The notes under the pieces: generated by a model
The model's input: only the letters and a program-made list of their open reading frames with translations
Database searches by the model: none
Told to the model about the DNA's origin: nothing
Source of the DNA: Candidatus Dojkabacteria bacterium
GTDB taxonomy: Bacteria; Patescibacteriota; Dojkabacteria; SC72; JAHDCA01
Direction of reading: 5' to 3'
NCBI GenBank assembly: GCA_020630115.1
Contig: JAHDCA010000036.1
Location: 1-8,816 of the forward strand
DNA: 8,816 nt
Made by a program: the position numbers and the translations under genes
Shown here: piece by piece, positions 1 to 5,567 of the stretch
Position numbering within the stretch: position 1 is the first letter of the stretch
Layout: every line of letters begins with the position of its first letter

Positions 1-1
1 T

Positions 2-310
2 AAGCCGTTTAATACCTCAACTTCAGATGGCTCATATCTTATAACTGTGCCAAAAAAGAAGAGTTCTCAAAGATACGAAGACTTTGTAATTGCCCTTGAA
101 AGTGGAGCTTTTCTAAAGGCAGATTCCAAAAGATACTTGATAGAGAGTAAGGATTTTAATAAACGAGTATTGCTAGAGGATGTAACCAAACAACGCGAGC
201 ATATTAGGAATGTTTTAAAAGCTAGACCTTCACTAAGGAATATTTTAGAAGCTAGAGTTTTAGAGAATATGCAGGATGAGAAACTATCTCAATTATATAA
301 ATATATATAG
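2..310 (+). CDS. N-terminal part of a GGDEF-family protein (5' truncated by window edge, frame broken at 3' end)
   Basis: The frame is open from base 2, and the GTG at 47 is not needed as a start: the codons before it read KPFNTSTSDGSYLIT without a stop, so the gene begins outside the window. The visible 102 residues are charged and mostly helix-like (for example DVTKQREHIRNVLKAR) with no catalytic motif, as expected for the region in front of a GGDEF domain. The frame ends at TAG 308-310 inside a TA-rich run (301-309). The other frame then reads YRHTDPILDEP, which resembles the usual GGDEF entry sequence (xTDxLTGLxNR). Adding one TA unit would join the pieces as LSQLYKYIYRHTDPILDEP. I therefore read this as the upstream part of the next entry, separated by a frameshift, not as a separate gene. 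A sequencing error or programmed slippage is also possible. Confidence 0.6.
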   Translation, partial: KPFNTSTSDGSYLITVPKKKSSQRYEDFVIALESGAFLKADSKRYLIESKDFNKRVLLEDVTKQREHIRNVLKARPSLRNILEARVLENMQDEKLSQLYKYI

Positions 311-1163
311 ACATACAGATCCTATCTTAGATGAACCTGCTACTCCTTTTGCAGAAATTTTCCGAAACAAAGGAGAATTTGAAATCAACGAAAATCAGCT
401 CGTATATGAATTCGATATCAATGGTCTGAAGCCAATGAATGATGATATGTCACATCTGATTGGTGATGCGGCTTTGAAACACGCTTTTAATGAATTTCTA
501 ACAAAATCTGGTGTTAAAAGTGATACTTATAAGCCTGGTGAAGACTATCTAATTGCCCGTAGGGGGCCTAATATTTACGTTATTCCTAAAAGCGATTCAC
601 TTATCGCAGATATGGATAGGTTTATCAGTGTAAAAGTAGATGAGAATAGTAGTAATTTAACTTCCAATGGTGATCAGGCAGAAACCTTAACTTATCAGAT
701 GGAGTCAGTATTTAAAATTGATCAGCATGAAGAAGCAGCTGGGACAATATCAGTATCACTTGGAAAAGGTACTTTTGCTGAGCTAGGGAGTGGTGAACTA
801 CAAAAGAGGGTTGCTAAGAGTAAGTTCCGAAAGATGTTTGGGACCTTAACAAATAATGGTAATAAGTCTTTACCTTATAAAGTTCAATGTTTTACTCAAG
901 CCTACCTAAATCTTTTGAGTAACTCAAATCGTAACCTAAGCTTTTTAACACATAGCTTCGGTAAAAAAGTGCTTGTATCCGAAGGTTATCAAGCTGCTCT
1001 AACATTTTTCAACTCAATGAAAGGTAAGAGGAGAGACTTTTATCGTGGAATGATTTATGAAGTTTATAGTGAGTTGTCCGCTGAAGACGATAGTTTCATT
1101 AGTAAACCTTTGGTTGTAAGTTTTATGGAAAGTCTGCGTTCAATTCCTAGTTACCAGTTTTAA
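276..1163 (+). CDS. Degenerate GGDEF-domain protein, C-terminal part
   Basis: A diguanylate-cyclase-type fold is recognisable. It has the domain entry HTDPILDEPATPF, then FDINGLKPMND followed by SHLIGDAAL (family pattern DxDxFKxIND-xxGHxxGDxxL, with GH changed to SH), then ARRGPNIYVI (564-578 for the core) in place of ARYGGDEFVV. GGDEF has become GPNIY, so the residues that bind metal and GTP are lost, and cyclic-di-GMP synthesis is not expected. A role as a nucleotide sensor or purely structural module is possible. Further on, GTISVSLGKG matches the late SIG strand, and about 120 C-terminal residues are unrecognised. The ATG at 276 has no useful ribosome binding site and its first ten residues overlap the preceding frame, so translation probably began upstream in the intact gene. 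The last codons and the stop lie in hairpin repeat copy 1. Confidence 0.7.
   Translation: MRNYLNYINIYRHTDPILDEPATPFAEIFRNKGEFEINENQLVYEFDINGLKPMNDDMSHLIGDAALKHAFNEFLTKSGVKSDTYKPGEDYLIARRGPNIYVIPKSDSLIADMDRFISVKVDENSSNLTSNGDQAETLTYQMESVFKIDQHEEAAGTISVSLGKGTFAELGSGELQKRVAKSKFRKMFGTLTNNGNKSLPYKVQCFTQAYLNLLSNSNRNLSFLTHSFGKKVLVSEGYQAALTFFNSMKGKRRDFYRGMIYEVYSELSAEDDSFISKPLVVSFMESLRSIPSYQF
295..310 (+). other. TA-rich frameshift point inside the GGDEF-family gene
   Basis: The bases TATAAATATATATAG end the upstream frame at TAG. The downstream frame picks up with TAT AGA CAT and a recognisable GGDEF entry sequence. Gain of one TA dinucleotide, or loss of one base, would restore a single continuous frame. 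Dinucleotide runs are prone to slippage, so this may be a mutation, a phase-variable site or a base-calling error. Confidence 0.55.
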
Positions 1164-1180
1164 ATCTAACGGGTAATTAA
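1142..1180 (+). repeat. Hairpin-forming dispersed repeat, copy 1
   Basis: This 39-base element matches 3650-3689 with two substitutions and one inserted base. Its core folds as TTACC-A-GTT (1151-1159), an 8-base loop, then AAC-G-GGTAA (1168-1176): eight pairs with one A/G mismatch kept in both copies. The stop codon of the GGDEF-family gene (1161-1163) lies in the loop. The element sits between two convergent genes. It has no T-run after the stem, so it is not a canonical intrinsic terminator. It could be a non-canonical terminator, an mRNA 3'-end stabiliser or a small mobile repeat. Confidence 0.75.
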
Positions 1181-1195
1181 TTGAGGGGAATATCA

Positions 1196-1921
1196 TCAAT
1201 TAATCTCCAAAGGCTCACCAGCCTTCAATAACTCACCTTCAGTAATAATGATAGCCTCTGTATCAGTTATTGCATAGCCTTTTAGCTCTGGTGGTAGCAT
1301 AGTTCTTACTGAAGCTTCCATAATCGGTTCAAAATGAGGATAGACCTCGAAATCGACCAGTCCTAATGGAGTCACATTATTAATCTCAGGATCTTGCTCA
1401 TTAATATAGTGCTTTGCAAAGTGAGTTGTCTCAGAGAAAATCATTGATCCAGCGCTAAATCCCATATACGGCTTACCGCCACGAATAATTTCTAAAAACT
1501 CATTTCTTAAATCAGCCTCATCCAAAGCCTTAATGAAGTACGAAACGAACCCTCCATTTACAGCAATAATATCTGCATTATCTAGTCCATCAAGTATCAA
1601 TTGTTTAGGCCACCTACTGACATCGAGCATTTTTAGATACATGTTATTAAGTGTCGTAAACTGCTCGAGGTATCCGTAAACCATCTCCATCTTTCCAGAG
1701 TAATTCGCTGCATTAGGAATAAGCGCAACTTTTAAATCATCCAGATCTTCTACTTTAAGCATCCTACATAGAATTGGCTTCAAGCTTCCCATGAAATGAG
1801 CGGATGATAGAACCATATTTAATCTAGAATCTGGGTAGTCAGAGATTTTTGTAATCTCTGACTTGAGTGAAAACACCTCATCGAACTCTTTCTGGTATCT
1901 TTTAAAATCTGCGTATGACAT
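1196..1921 (-). CDS. Peptidase S51 (dipeptidase E-like) family protein
   Basis: Family S51 enzymes are cytoplasmic serine peptidases with a class-I-amidotransferase-like fold; dipeptidase E cleaves Asp-X dipeptides and relatives act on cyanophycin. The 241 residues show the expected layout: strand and linker KVALIPNAAN (64-73), DNADIIAVNGG (114-124), the nucleophile elbow YMGFSAGSM with Ser156, and VYPHFE with a probable catalytic His196. The motif usually read GGNTF is GGFVS here, so substrate choice may differ from PepE, and no signal peptide is present, which fits a cytosolic enzyme. Length is close to that of PepE (about 230). The ATG at 1921 is supported by a TATAAT box 5 nt upstream with a good -35. 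The gene is convergent with the GGDEF-family gene, ending 32 bases from it across repeat copy 1. The family is clear; the substrate is not. Confidence 0.85.
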   Translation of the reverse strand: MSYADFKRYQKEFDEVFSLKSEITKISDYPDSRLNMVLSSAHFMGSLKPILCRMLKVEDLDDLKVALIPNAANYSGKMEMVYGYLEQFTTLNNMYLKMLDVSRWPKQLILDGLDNADIIAVNGGFVSYFIKALDEADLRNEFLEIIRGGKPYMGFSAGSMIFSETTHFAKHYINEQDPEINNVTPLGLVDFEVYPHFEPIMEASVRTMLPPELKGYAITDTEAIIITEGELLKAGEPLEIN

Positions 1922-1926
1922 GGGTT

Positions 1927-1955
1927 ATTATACATGTCATATTATTCTCTATGAA
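1927..1955 (-). promoter_or_regulatory. Promoter of the S51 peptidase, leaderless arrangement
   Basis: On the minus strand TTCATA (1950-1955, four of six matches to TTGACA) is followed after exactly 17 bases by a perfect TATAAT (1927-1932). The ATG begins 6 bases after the last T of the -10 box. Transcription would start at or within a base or two of the ATG, leaving no room for a ribosome binding site. Confidence 0.7.
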
Positions 1956-2049
1956 GTTGATTACTAAACTTCACGGCAAAGAAATCCATAATTCCCCAAG
2001 CAAACATTGCAATTAATCCAAGCACAAGGCTCAATTGAAAATTGTTCAT
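1942..2049 (-). CDS. 35-residue membrane mini-protein, EamA/DMT transporter N-terminus-like
   Basis: This ORF is short but well formed: ATG (2047-2049) to TAA (1942-1944). The product begins MNNFQLSLVLGLIAMFAWGI and continues MDFFAVKFSNQLHRE. It has one hydrophobic helix (about residues 5-25) with the AxxWG pattern typical of the first helix of EamA/drug-metabolite transporters. Those proteins normally have about ten helices; nothing after the stop in any frame continues the fold. A TATAAT box 5 nt before the ATG indicates it may still be expressed. It ends 20 bases upstream of the peptidase start and overlaps that gene's promoter. It is either a remnant of a deleted transporter gene or a real single-helix membrane peptide. 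Homology rests on pattern recognition only. Confidence 0.45.
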   Translation of the reverse strand: MNNFQLSLVLGLIAMFAWGIMDFFAVKFSNQLHRE

Positions 2050-2073
2050 ATCACATTATATAAAATGTATACT
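2045..2073 (+). promoter_or_regulatory. Promoter reading into the shikimate-dehydrogenase-like gene
   Basis: TTCATA (2045-2050), 17 bases, then TATACT (2068-2073) gives a good housekeeping-type promoter on the plus strand. It overlaps the minus-strand promoter of the mini-ORF, so the two divergent promoters would compete for polymerase. The predicted start is near 2080, eight bases before an ATG at 2088 that opens an 11-codon in-frame ORF ending in TGA at 2121-2123. Confidence 0.5.
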
Positions 2074-2086
2074 CAGAATGTGTCAG
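2055..2086 (-). promoter_or_regulatory. Promoter of the membrane mini-ORF
   Basis: On the minus strand a perfect TATAAT (2055-2060), within TTATATAAT, lies 5 nt before the mini-ORF ATG. A CTGACA (2081-2086) lies upstream, 20 bases from TATAAT but 17 from the overlapping TTATAT. The arrangement copies that of the downstream peptidase gene and again leaves no leader. Confidence 0.55.
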
Positions 2087-2132
2087 TATGGCAGATAATA
2101 AGTTGATAAATAAATTGAAATGAAAACTTCAA

Positions 2133-2975
2133 ATGAGAATTAACGGAGATACAAAAGTTATGGCGAGATTTCAAAACCATAGTGATTTTGGTATTGAACT
2201 TTACAATAAGTAATTTGAACTAGCTGGAGTAAATGCTGTTTATATAAGGTTTAAGAATGAGAGTGTTGCAAACTTGTTAAGTGGTATTAGTGATCTGAAT
2301 ATCTCAGGTGCTATAACTGCTGGGTACGAGACTGACCCAGAATTCGCTAAGCTAGTCGGTACTCTTGATGAAACATCGGAACTGTCTGATAGAGTAGGGG
2401 TTGTGACTGTCCGGGACGGCCAGATTAAGGGCTATTATCAGAATGGTCTTGGTCTGACTAATGCTATTACTGAAAAGTATGAGCTTGAAGGTAAAGTTAT
2501 TACTCTGGTCGGTTGCGGAAGTGTCGCAAGAGGCTTGATTGACACTTTGAATAAGCGATTTGGTGAGAAAGTTACAATTAATTTATATAACCGTTCCAAG
2601 GATAAAGCTCTAAAATTAAAGAAAATATTCGCTAACGTTAATGATGTCGGAGGTTTGCAAGACTTACAGGATGCAAAGGGGGATATACTAGTTAACGCAA
2701 CAAGGATAGGATCTTCTAAAGCTCCTGATGATGGGAAAATTTTAACAGGCCAGGTAATTTCATCACACTTAGCTATTGTCGATGTGAGCTTTTTACCTTT
2801 TGAAACAGAGTTTATTAAAAGAGCTAGAAATCAGAATAAGCTTATTATTCACGGCGGAGATATGTTTGCTCATCAGGGTGCAGTATGTCTGGAAACAATA
2901 TTGGATATAGAAGTCGATATGAGTATATTAAAGCCTATTGTAATTGAATACTTAAAGAGTAGATTGAAATATTGA
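2133..2975 (+). pseudogene. Shikimate dehydrogenase-like (AroE fold) gene interrupted by an in-frame stop
   Basis: Read from ATG 2133 (MRINGDTKVMARF), the frame follows the AroE fold to TGA 2973-2975 except for TAA at 2211-2213 (codon 27). The text on both sides, ELYNK-stop-FELAGVNAVY, is continuous family sequence, so a Tyr codon probably mutated. No ATG suits restart; the nearest in-frame candidate is TTG at 2274. Visible motifs are the nucleotide-binding turn GCGSVA (127-132), NATRIG (188-193) and GGDMFAHQGA (241-250). The shikimate-binding catalytic Lys is absent (ITAGYETD at 61-68) and the partner Asp is Asn104 (GYYQNGLG). Even the intact ancestor was therefore probably not a true AroE but a shikimate-dehydrogenase-like oxidoreductase of unknown substrate. 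No other shikimate-pathway gene is nearby. A second in-frame stop (TGA 2121) separates an upstream ATG at 2088. Sequencing error or readthrough cannot be excluded. Confidence 0.7.
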
Positions 2976-2976
2976 T

Positions 2977-3651
2977 ATGAAAGCACTGGTAACTGGGTCA
3001 AGTTCGACAATAGGGGAAAAGATTATAAGAAGACTTTTAGATGAGGGATATGAAGTTCTGGGTACTTCTAGAACTCGACCAGATATTAATCATTCTTCAT
3101 TCCATTTCATTAAATGTGATATGGAGGTTCAATCAGAGATTGATAGTTTAATGAAAGAAGTCCAAGGCGTTGACGTTTATGTAAATGCTTCAGGTCAATG
3201 GCATGAAAAAGGCGAATTACGGGTTGAGAAGAATTTTAATGAGTTCTCATTGGCAGAGATACGTAGTTCTATTGAGGTTAATCTTCTATCTGTAATGCTT
3301 TTAACTAAACATATCTTAGATCGAATGAATCCAAATGGTCTGATTATCTTTATCAGCGGTACTTTTGAAGATGGTTTAGGTACATGGACACCTTATGCAG
3401 TAGGTAAGAGAGCTATTGAAGACTTCACTGTAGCTTTGTCGGAAGAAGATAATCGCCTATTTATTAACTGTCTTTCGCCATCATATGTAGCATCTAAAGC
3501 TGTATTGAATTACTTCGGCGAGTATGAAGATGATTGCGAGAGCCCAGATCGGATACCTGATGAACTGATGAAGGTATTGGATATGAAATCTAATGGTAAG
3601 ATTTATGTCATTGAGAAAGGTAGTAATTTAAGAGAAGATTTTCACTACTAA
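2977..3651 (+). CDS. Short-chain dehydrogenase/reductase (SDR) family oxidoreductase
   Basis: This is a cytosolic NAD(P)-dependent oxidoreductase of the classical SDR fold. The cofactor motif TGSSSTIG starts at residue 6 (TGxxxGxG type, with Thr-Ile before the last Gly). NASG at 70-73 replaces NNAG. The catalytic tetrad is Asn102, Ser127 (FISG), Tyr140 and Lys144 (YAVGK). A conserved LSPSYV follows, comparable to the PG motif region after the active site. At 224 residues it is somewhat shorter than the usual 250, with a reduced substrate-binding C-terminus. The ATG lies one base after the TGA of the shikimate-dehydrogenase-like gene and no Shine-Dalgarno is present, so expression probably depends on that transcript and on translational coupling. 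If upstream translation stops at the premature TAA, coupling would be lost. The substrate cannot be told. Repeat copy 2 starts at its stop codon. Confidence 0.88.
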   Translation: MKALVTGSSSTIGEKIIRRLLDEGYEVLGTSRTRPDINHSSFHFIKCDMEVQSEIDSLMKEVQGVDVYVNASGQWHEKGELRVEKNFNEFSLAEIRSSIEVNLLSVMLLTKHILDRMNPNGLIIFISGTFEDGLGTWTPYAVGKRAIEDFTVALSEEDNRLFINCLSPSYVASKAVLNYFGEYEDDCESPDRIPDELMKVLDMKSNGKIYVIEKGSNLREDFHY

Positions 3652-3689
3652 TTCCTAAGTTACCAGTTTTAAAACTAACGGGTAAGTAA
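3650..3689 (+). repeat. Hairpin-forming dispersed repeat, copy 2
   Basis: Forty bases starting at the last two bases of the SDR stop codon match copy 1 in the same orientation. Stem arms are TTACC-A-GTT (3660-3668) and AAC-G-GGTAA (3677-3685) around an 8-base loop. The inner AGTTTTAAAACT (3665-3676) is a perfect 12-base palindrome here and an imperfect one in copy 1. Like copy 1 it lies at the 3' end of a plus-strand gene and has no immediate T-run, although a weak CTTTT occurs at 3693-3697. Confidence 0.75.
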
Positions 3690-3725
3690 AGACTTTTATC
3701 CTGATGTGGTATGCGCTGATTAAAG

Positions 3726-3731
3726 TATAAT
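3726..3731 (+). promoter_or_regulatory. Perfect -10 box of the methyltransferase gene, leaderless arrangement
   Basis: TATAAT ends 7 bases before the ATG at 3739, so the first transcribed base would be at or next to the A of the start codon. The -35 region is weak (CTGATG at 3701-3706, spacing 19). No purine-rich ribosome binding site fits between box and start codon. Confidence 0.65.
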
Positions 3732-3738
3732 CAAGAGT

Positions 3739-4341
3739 ATGGAAAATAATCTAGATCAGGGCTCTAAAGAAGGACCTTATGATAAGTATTACGAGAATAC
3801 AAAAGGGGAAGGCCCAAGAGAGTCTTTAGGAATAGCTTTAGTTTATGTCTCGTGTAAAGACATCGCTTTAGATTTAGGTGCTGGTGCTTTAAGAGATACT
3901 TTATATCTTATTGAGAATGGGTTTGAAAGAGTTGTTGCAGTAGATGAGCAAGAGGTTGTGGAAGATTTTGTTCGTGAAAGTGGCCACGATGATATATCTG
4001 TCGTGATTTCAAGATTTGAAGATTTTGATTATGAACCTGGAACCTATGATTTAGTTAATGCTCAATATTCGCTACCTTTTATAACACCAGATAAATTTGG
4101 TAGCACTTTAAGTAAAATTAAGGGTTCTATAAAGGTTGGAGGGATCTTTGTGGGTACCTTCTTTGGTCCAGGAACAGAGGTCGCGGGTGCGATACTTCAT
4201 GAACAGTCTGAAATAGATGGACTCTTCGATGGTTTTGAGATAATAGCTCTTCATAGAAAAGAAGGTATTGGAAAATCAGGTATCGGAATAGAAGTAATGT
4301 GGGATGTCTATCATGTTATTGCAAGAAAGTTAAAATTATAA
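3739..4341 (+). CDS. Class I SAM-dependent methyltransferase (TehB-like)
   Basis: The 200-residue product has a Rossmann-type methyltransferase fold. The lead-in YDKYYENTKGEGPRESL (14-30) is typical of the TehB/tellurite-resistance-like group. Motif I is ALDLGAGAL (43-51) for SAM binding, with Asp69 (VVAVDE) at the end of the second strand for the ribose hydroxyls. Motif IV is YDLVNAQYSLPFI (103-115), and VGGIFVGTFFG is the strand-5 segment. There is no signal peptide, so it is cytosolic. The start is fixed by the -10 box 7 nt upstream. It stands alone between repeat copy 2 and the oppositely oriented tRNA gene. The family does not allow the methyl acceptor to be named; small molecules such as tellurite/selenite, thiols or metabolites are known for relatives. 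Confidence 0.87.
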   Translation: MENNLDQGSKEGPYDKYYENTKGEGPRESLGIALVYVSCKDIALDLGAGALRDTLYLIENGFERVVAVDEQEVVEDFVRESGHDDISVVISRFEDFDYEPGTYDLVNAQYSLPFITPDKFGSTLSKIKGSIKVGGIFVGTFFGPGTEVAGAILHEQSEIDGLFDGFEIIALHRKEGIGKSGIGIEVMWDVYHVIARKLKL

Positions 4342-4418
4342 AGTCGAACTTGAATTTAATGTCTTTTAGGAATATTGAGGTAGGGATTTTATAAGAATAT
4401 TAGTCTGGTAATCTTACT

Positions 4419-4504
4419 TGGCGGAGAGGACAGGATTCGAACCTGCGATCCCTAGAGATACTTCGTTAGCAGTGAAGCGCTTTCGACCACTCAGCCACCT
4501 CTCC
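4419..4504 (-). tRNA. tRNA-Ser (anticodon GCU), CCA encoded
   Basis: On the minus strand GGAGAGG (4498-4504) pairs perfectly with CCTCTCC (4423-4429), followed by discriminator G and encoded CCA (4419-4421). The T arm GCAGG-TTCGAAT-CCTGT is intact. The anticodon loop CTGCTAA holds GCT, which reads AGC and AGU. The long variable arm (ATCTC/GGGAT) marks a class II serine tRNA. The anticodon stem CTTCA/CGAAG has an A-C mismatch next to the loop (positions 31 and 39). Total length is 86 bases with CCA. Confidence 0.95.
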
Positions 4505-4514
4505 TAGACTTGAG

Positions 4515-4543
4515 ATTTTAGAACAGGTTAGGCTATTATTCAA
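4515..4543 (-). promoter_or_regulatory. Promoter of the tRNA-Ser gene
   Basis: On the minus strand TTGAAT (4538-4543) and TAAAAT (4515-4520) are separated by exactly 17 bases. The mature 5' end of the tRNA lies 11 bases after the -10 box, so the primary transcript would have a 5' extension of only about 3-5 bases. Confidence 0.6.
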
Positions 4544-4622
4544 CCGAAATATTTGATTTTGAAGAATTTTATAGAATTTTGAAGTTAAATTGCAGAATAT
4601 TGATTCATTTTGGGTCTGAAAA

Positions 4623-4657
4623 TGTTATAACCTATTAAGTTAGAGTACTGATAAGAT
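4623..4657 (+). promoter_or_regulatory. Candidate extended -10 boxes upstream of endonuclease IV
   Basis: Two extended -10 elements precede the gene: TGTTATAAC (4623-4631) and TGATAAGAT (4649-4657), each fitting TG-N-hexamer. A weaker CAAAAT (4663-4668) lies 5 nt before the ATG. No good -35 is correctly spaced (TTGATT at 4600-4605 is 20 bases from the first box). Which one is used cannot be decided from sequence. The rest of 4505-4673, apart from the tRNA promoter, is AT-rich with no gene visible. Confidence 0.4.
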
Positions 4658-4673
4658 TAGCTCAAAATAGAGT

Positions 4674-5543
4674 ATGAAACTTGGAGGACATGTGTTTCCT
4701 AAGGGAGGCTTTCAAAATTTAACTCAACAAGTAAACAAGTTTGAAATAAGTGCTGCACAGATAGTATTTACAGCGCCGATTAGATGGTCGCTTAAGGAGA
4801 TTGATGAAGGAAGGATCGACACTTTGGTTGATAGTTTAAATAATGATTCGCAACTGAAAGCTCTGCTAGTTCATGGTGTTTACCTTACGAACCTTGCTAG
4901 AAAAGATAAAGCGTTATTTCATAAGAGTAAAGAAAGTTTGAGAACTTATGTGACTGCCTTAGATAGACTGATCTCAGGCTTGAATAGGGAAGATCTTGAA
5001 GTCCACGGAGTGACTTTTCATCCAGGATCGGCTAAAGATCTTAGCCCTCAAGAGGGTATTGAGCGTATCGCTTATGGAATGGATTGGATCTTAGAGAGAA
5101 CAGATAAAGCGCAGATACTGTTTGAAAGTGCTGCTGGAGCTGGTAATGTTTTAGGGAGCAAATTGGATGAGTTGGCTCAGATGTATGATTTGGTTTCAGA
5201 TGAATACAAAGGCAGAATAGGTTATGTATTGGATACTCAGCATATGTGGGCAAGTGGTTATGATTGGAATTCGAGTGTAAAAGATATCTTGGATGAAGTT
5301 GACTCGAAACTTAAACTGTCAAATGTAAAATGCTTCCACCTAAACAACTCATTAACTGAATTAGCATCGAATAAAGATAGGCATGCCAACCTAAATGAAG
5401 GTTTGATTGATATAGATGCTATTGCACAGATTATAAATGACCCAAGACTTTCACAATGTACTTTTATACTTGAAACTCCTGCAATGAAAGATGAGGAGTC
5501 TGCTATTGATGAATTTAAATTACTGCATAGTTTAGTAAACTAA
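4674..5543 (+). CDS. nfo: Endonuclease IV (AP endonuclease family 2)
   Basis: Endonuclease IV cuts the DNA backbone 5' of abasic sites and trims blocked 3' ends in base excision repair, using three zinc ions in a TIM barrel. All nine metal ligands can be placed against E. coli Nfo: His67 (VHGVYLTNLA), His116 (FHPGS), Glu151 (ILFESAAG), Asp187 and His190 (LDTQHMWASGYD), His222 (FHLNNS), Asp235 and His237 (DRHANLNEG) and Glu267 (ETP). Their spacing matches the E. coli enzyme almost throughout. One oddity is LDTQH where most members have LDTCH; that residue is not a ligand. The 289 residues are a normal length. No Shine-Dalgarno precedes the ATG. The helicase-nuclease gene follows after 24 bases, which suggests one DNA-repair transcript. 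Confidence 0.95.
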   Translation: MKLGGHVFPKGGFQNLTQQVNKFEISAAQIVFTAPIRWSLKEIDEGRIDTLVDSLNNDSQLKALLVHGVYLTNLARKDKALFHKSKESLRTYVTALDRLISGLNREDLEVHGVTFHPGSAKDLSPQEGIERIAYGMDWILERTDKAQILFESAAGAGNVLGSKLDELAQMYDLVSDEYKGRIGYVLDTQHMWASGYDWNSSVKDILDEVDSKLKLSNVKCFHLNNSLTELASNKDRHANLNEGLIDIDAIAQIINDPRLSQCTFILETPAMKDEESAIDEFKLLHSLVN

Positions 5544-5567
5544 CTACGTTCACACGAGTCTCGAAAA

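Noticed and set aside
1142..1180. Repeat as an integron attC site
   Set aside because: A GTTAGAT/ATCTAAC core can be read in copy 1 but not in copy 2, the element is shorter than known attC sites, and no integrase is in the window.
1151..1180. Repeat as a canonical rho-independent terminator
   Set aside because: The stem is AT-rich with a mismatch and no T-run follows in either direction.
2211..2213. Stop-codon reassignment as an explanation for the in-frame TAA
   Set aside because: TAA ends several intact genes here (SDR, methyltransferase, endonuclease IV, helicase), so it is a real stop in this genome.
4419..4504. tRNA-Ser as an integration site of a mobile element
   Set aside because: No integrase gene and no second copy of the tRNA 3' end is present in the window.
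4556..4584. Direct repeat ATTTTGAAG, 20 bases apart
   Set aside because: Short and AT-rich; expected by chance in such an AT-rich spacer, and not tied to any feature.
5041..5253. Minus-strand ORF of 70 codons
   Set aside because: It lies wholly inside endonuclease IV, whose metal ligands are all intact on the plus strand; its translation is low-complexity and matches nothing known.
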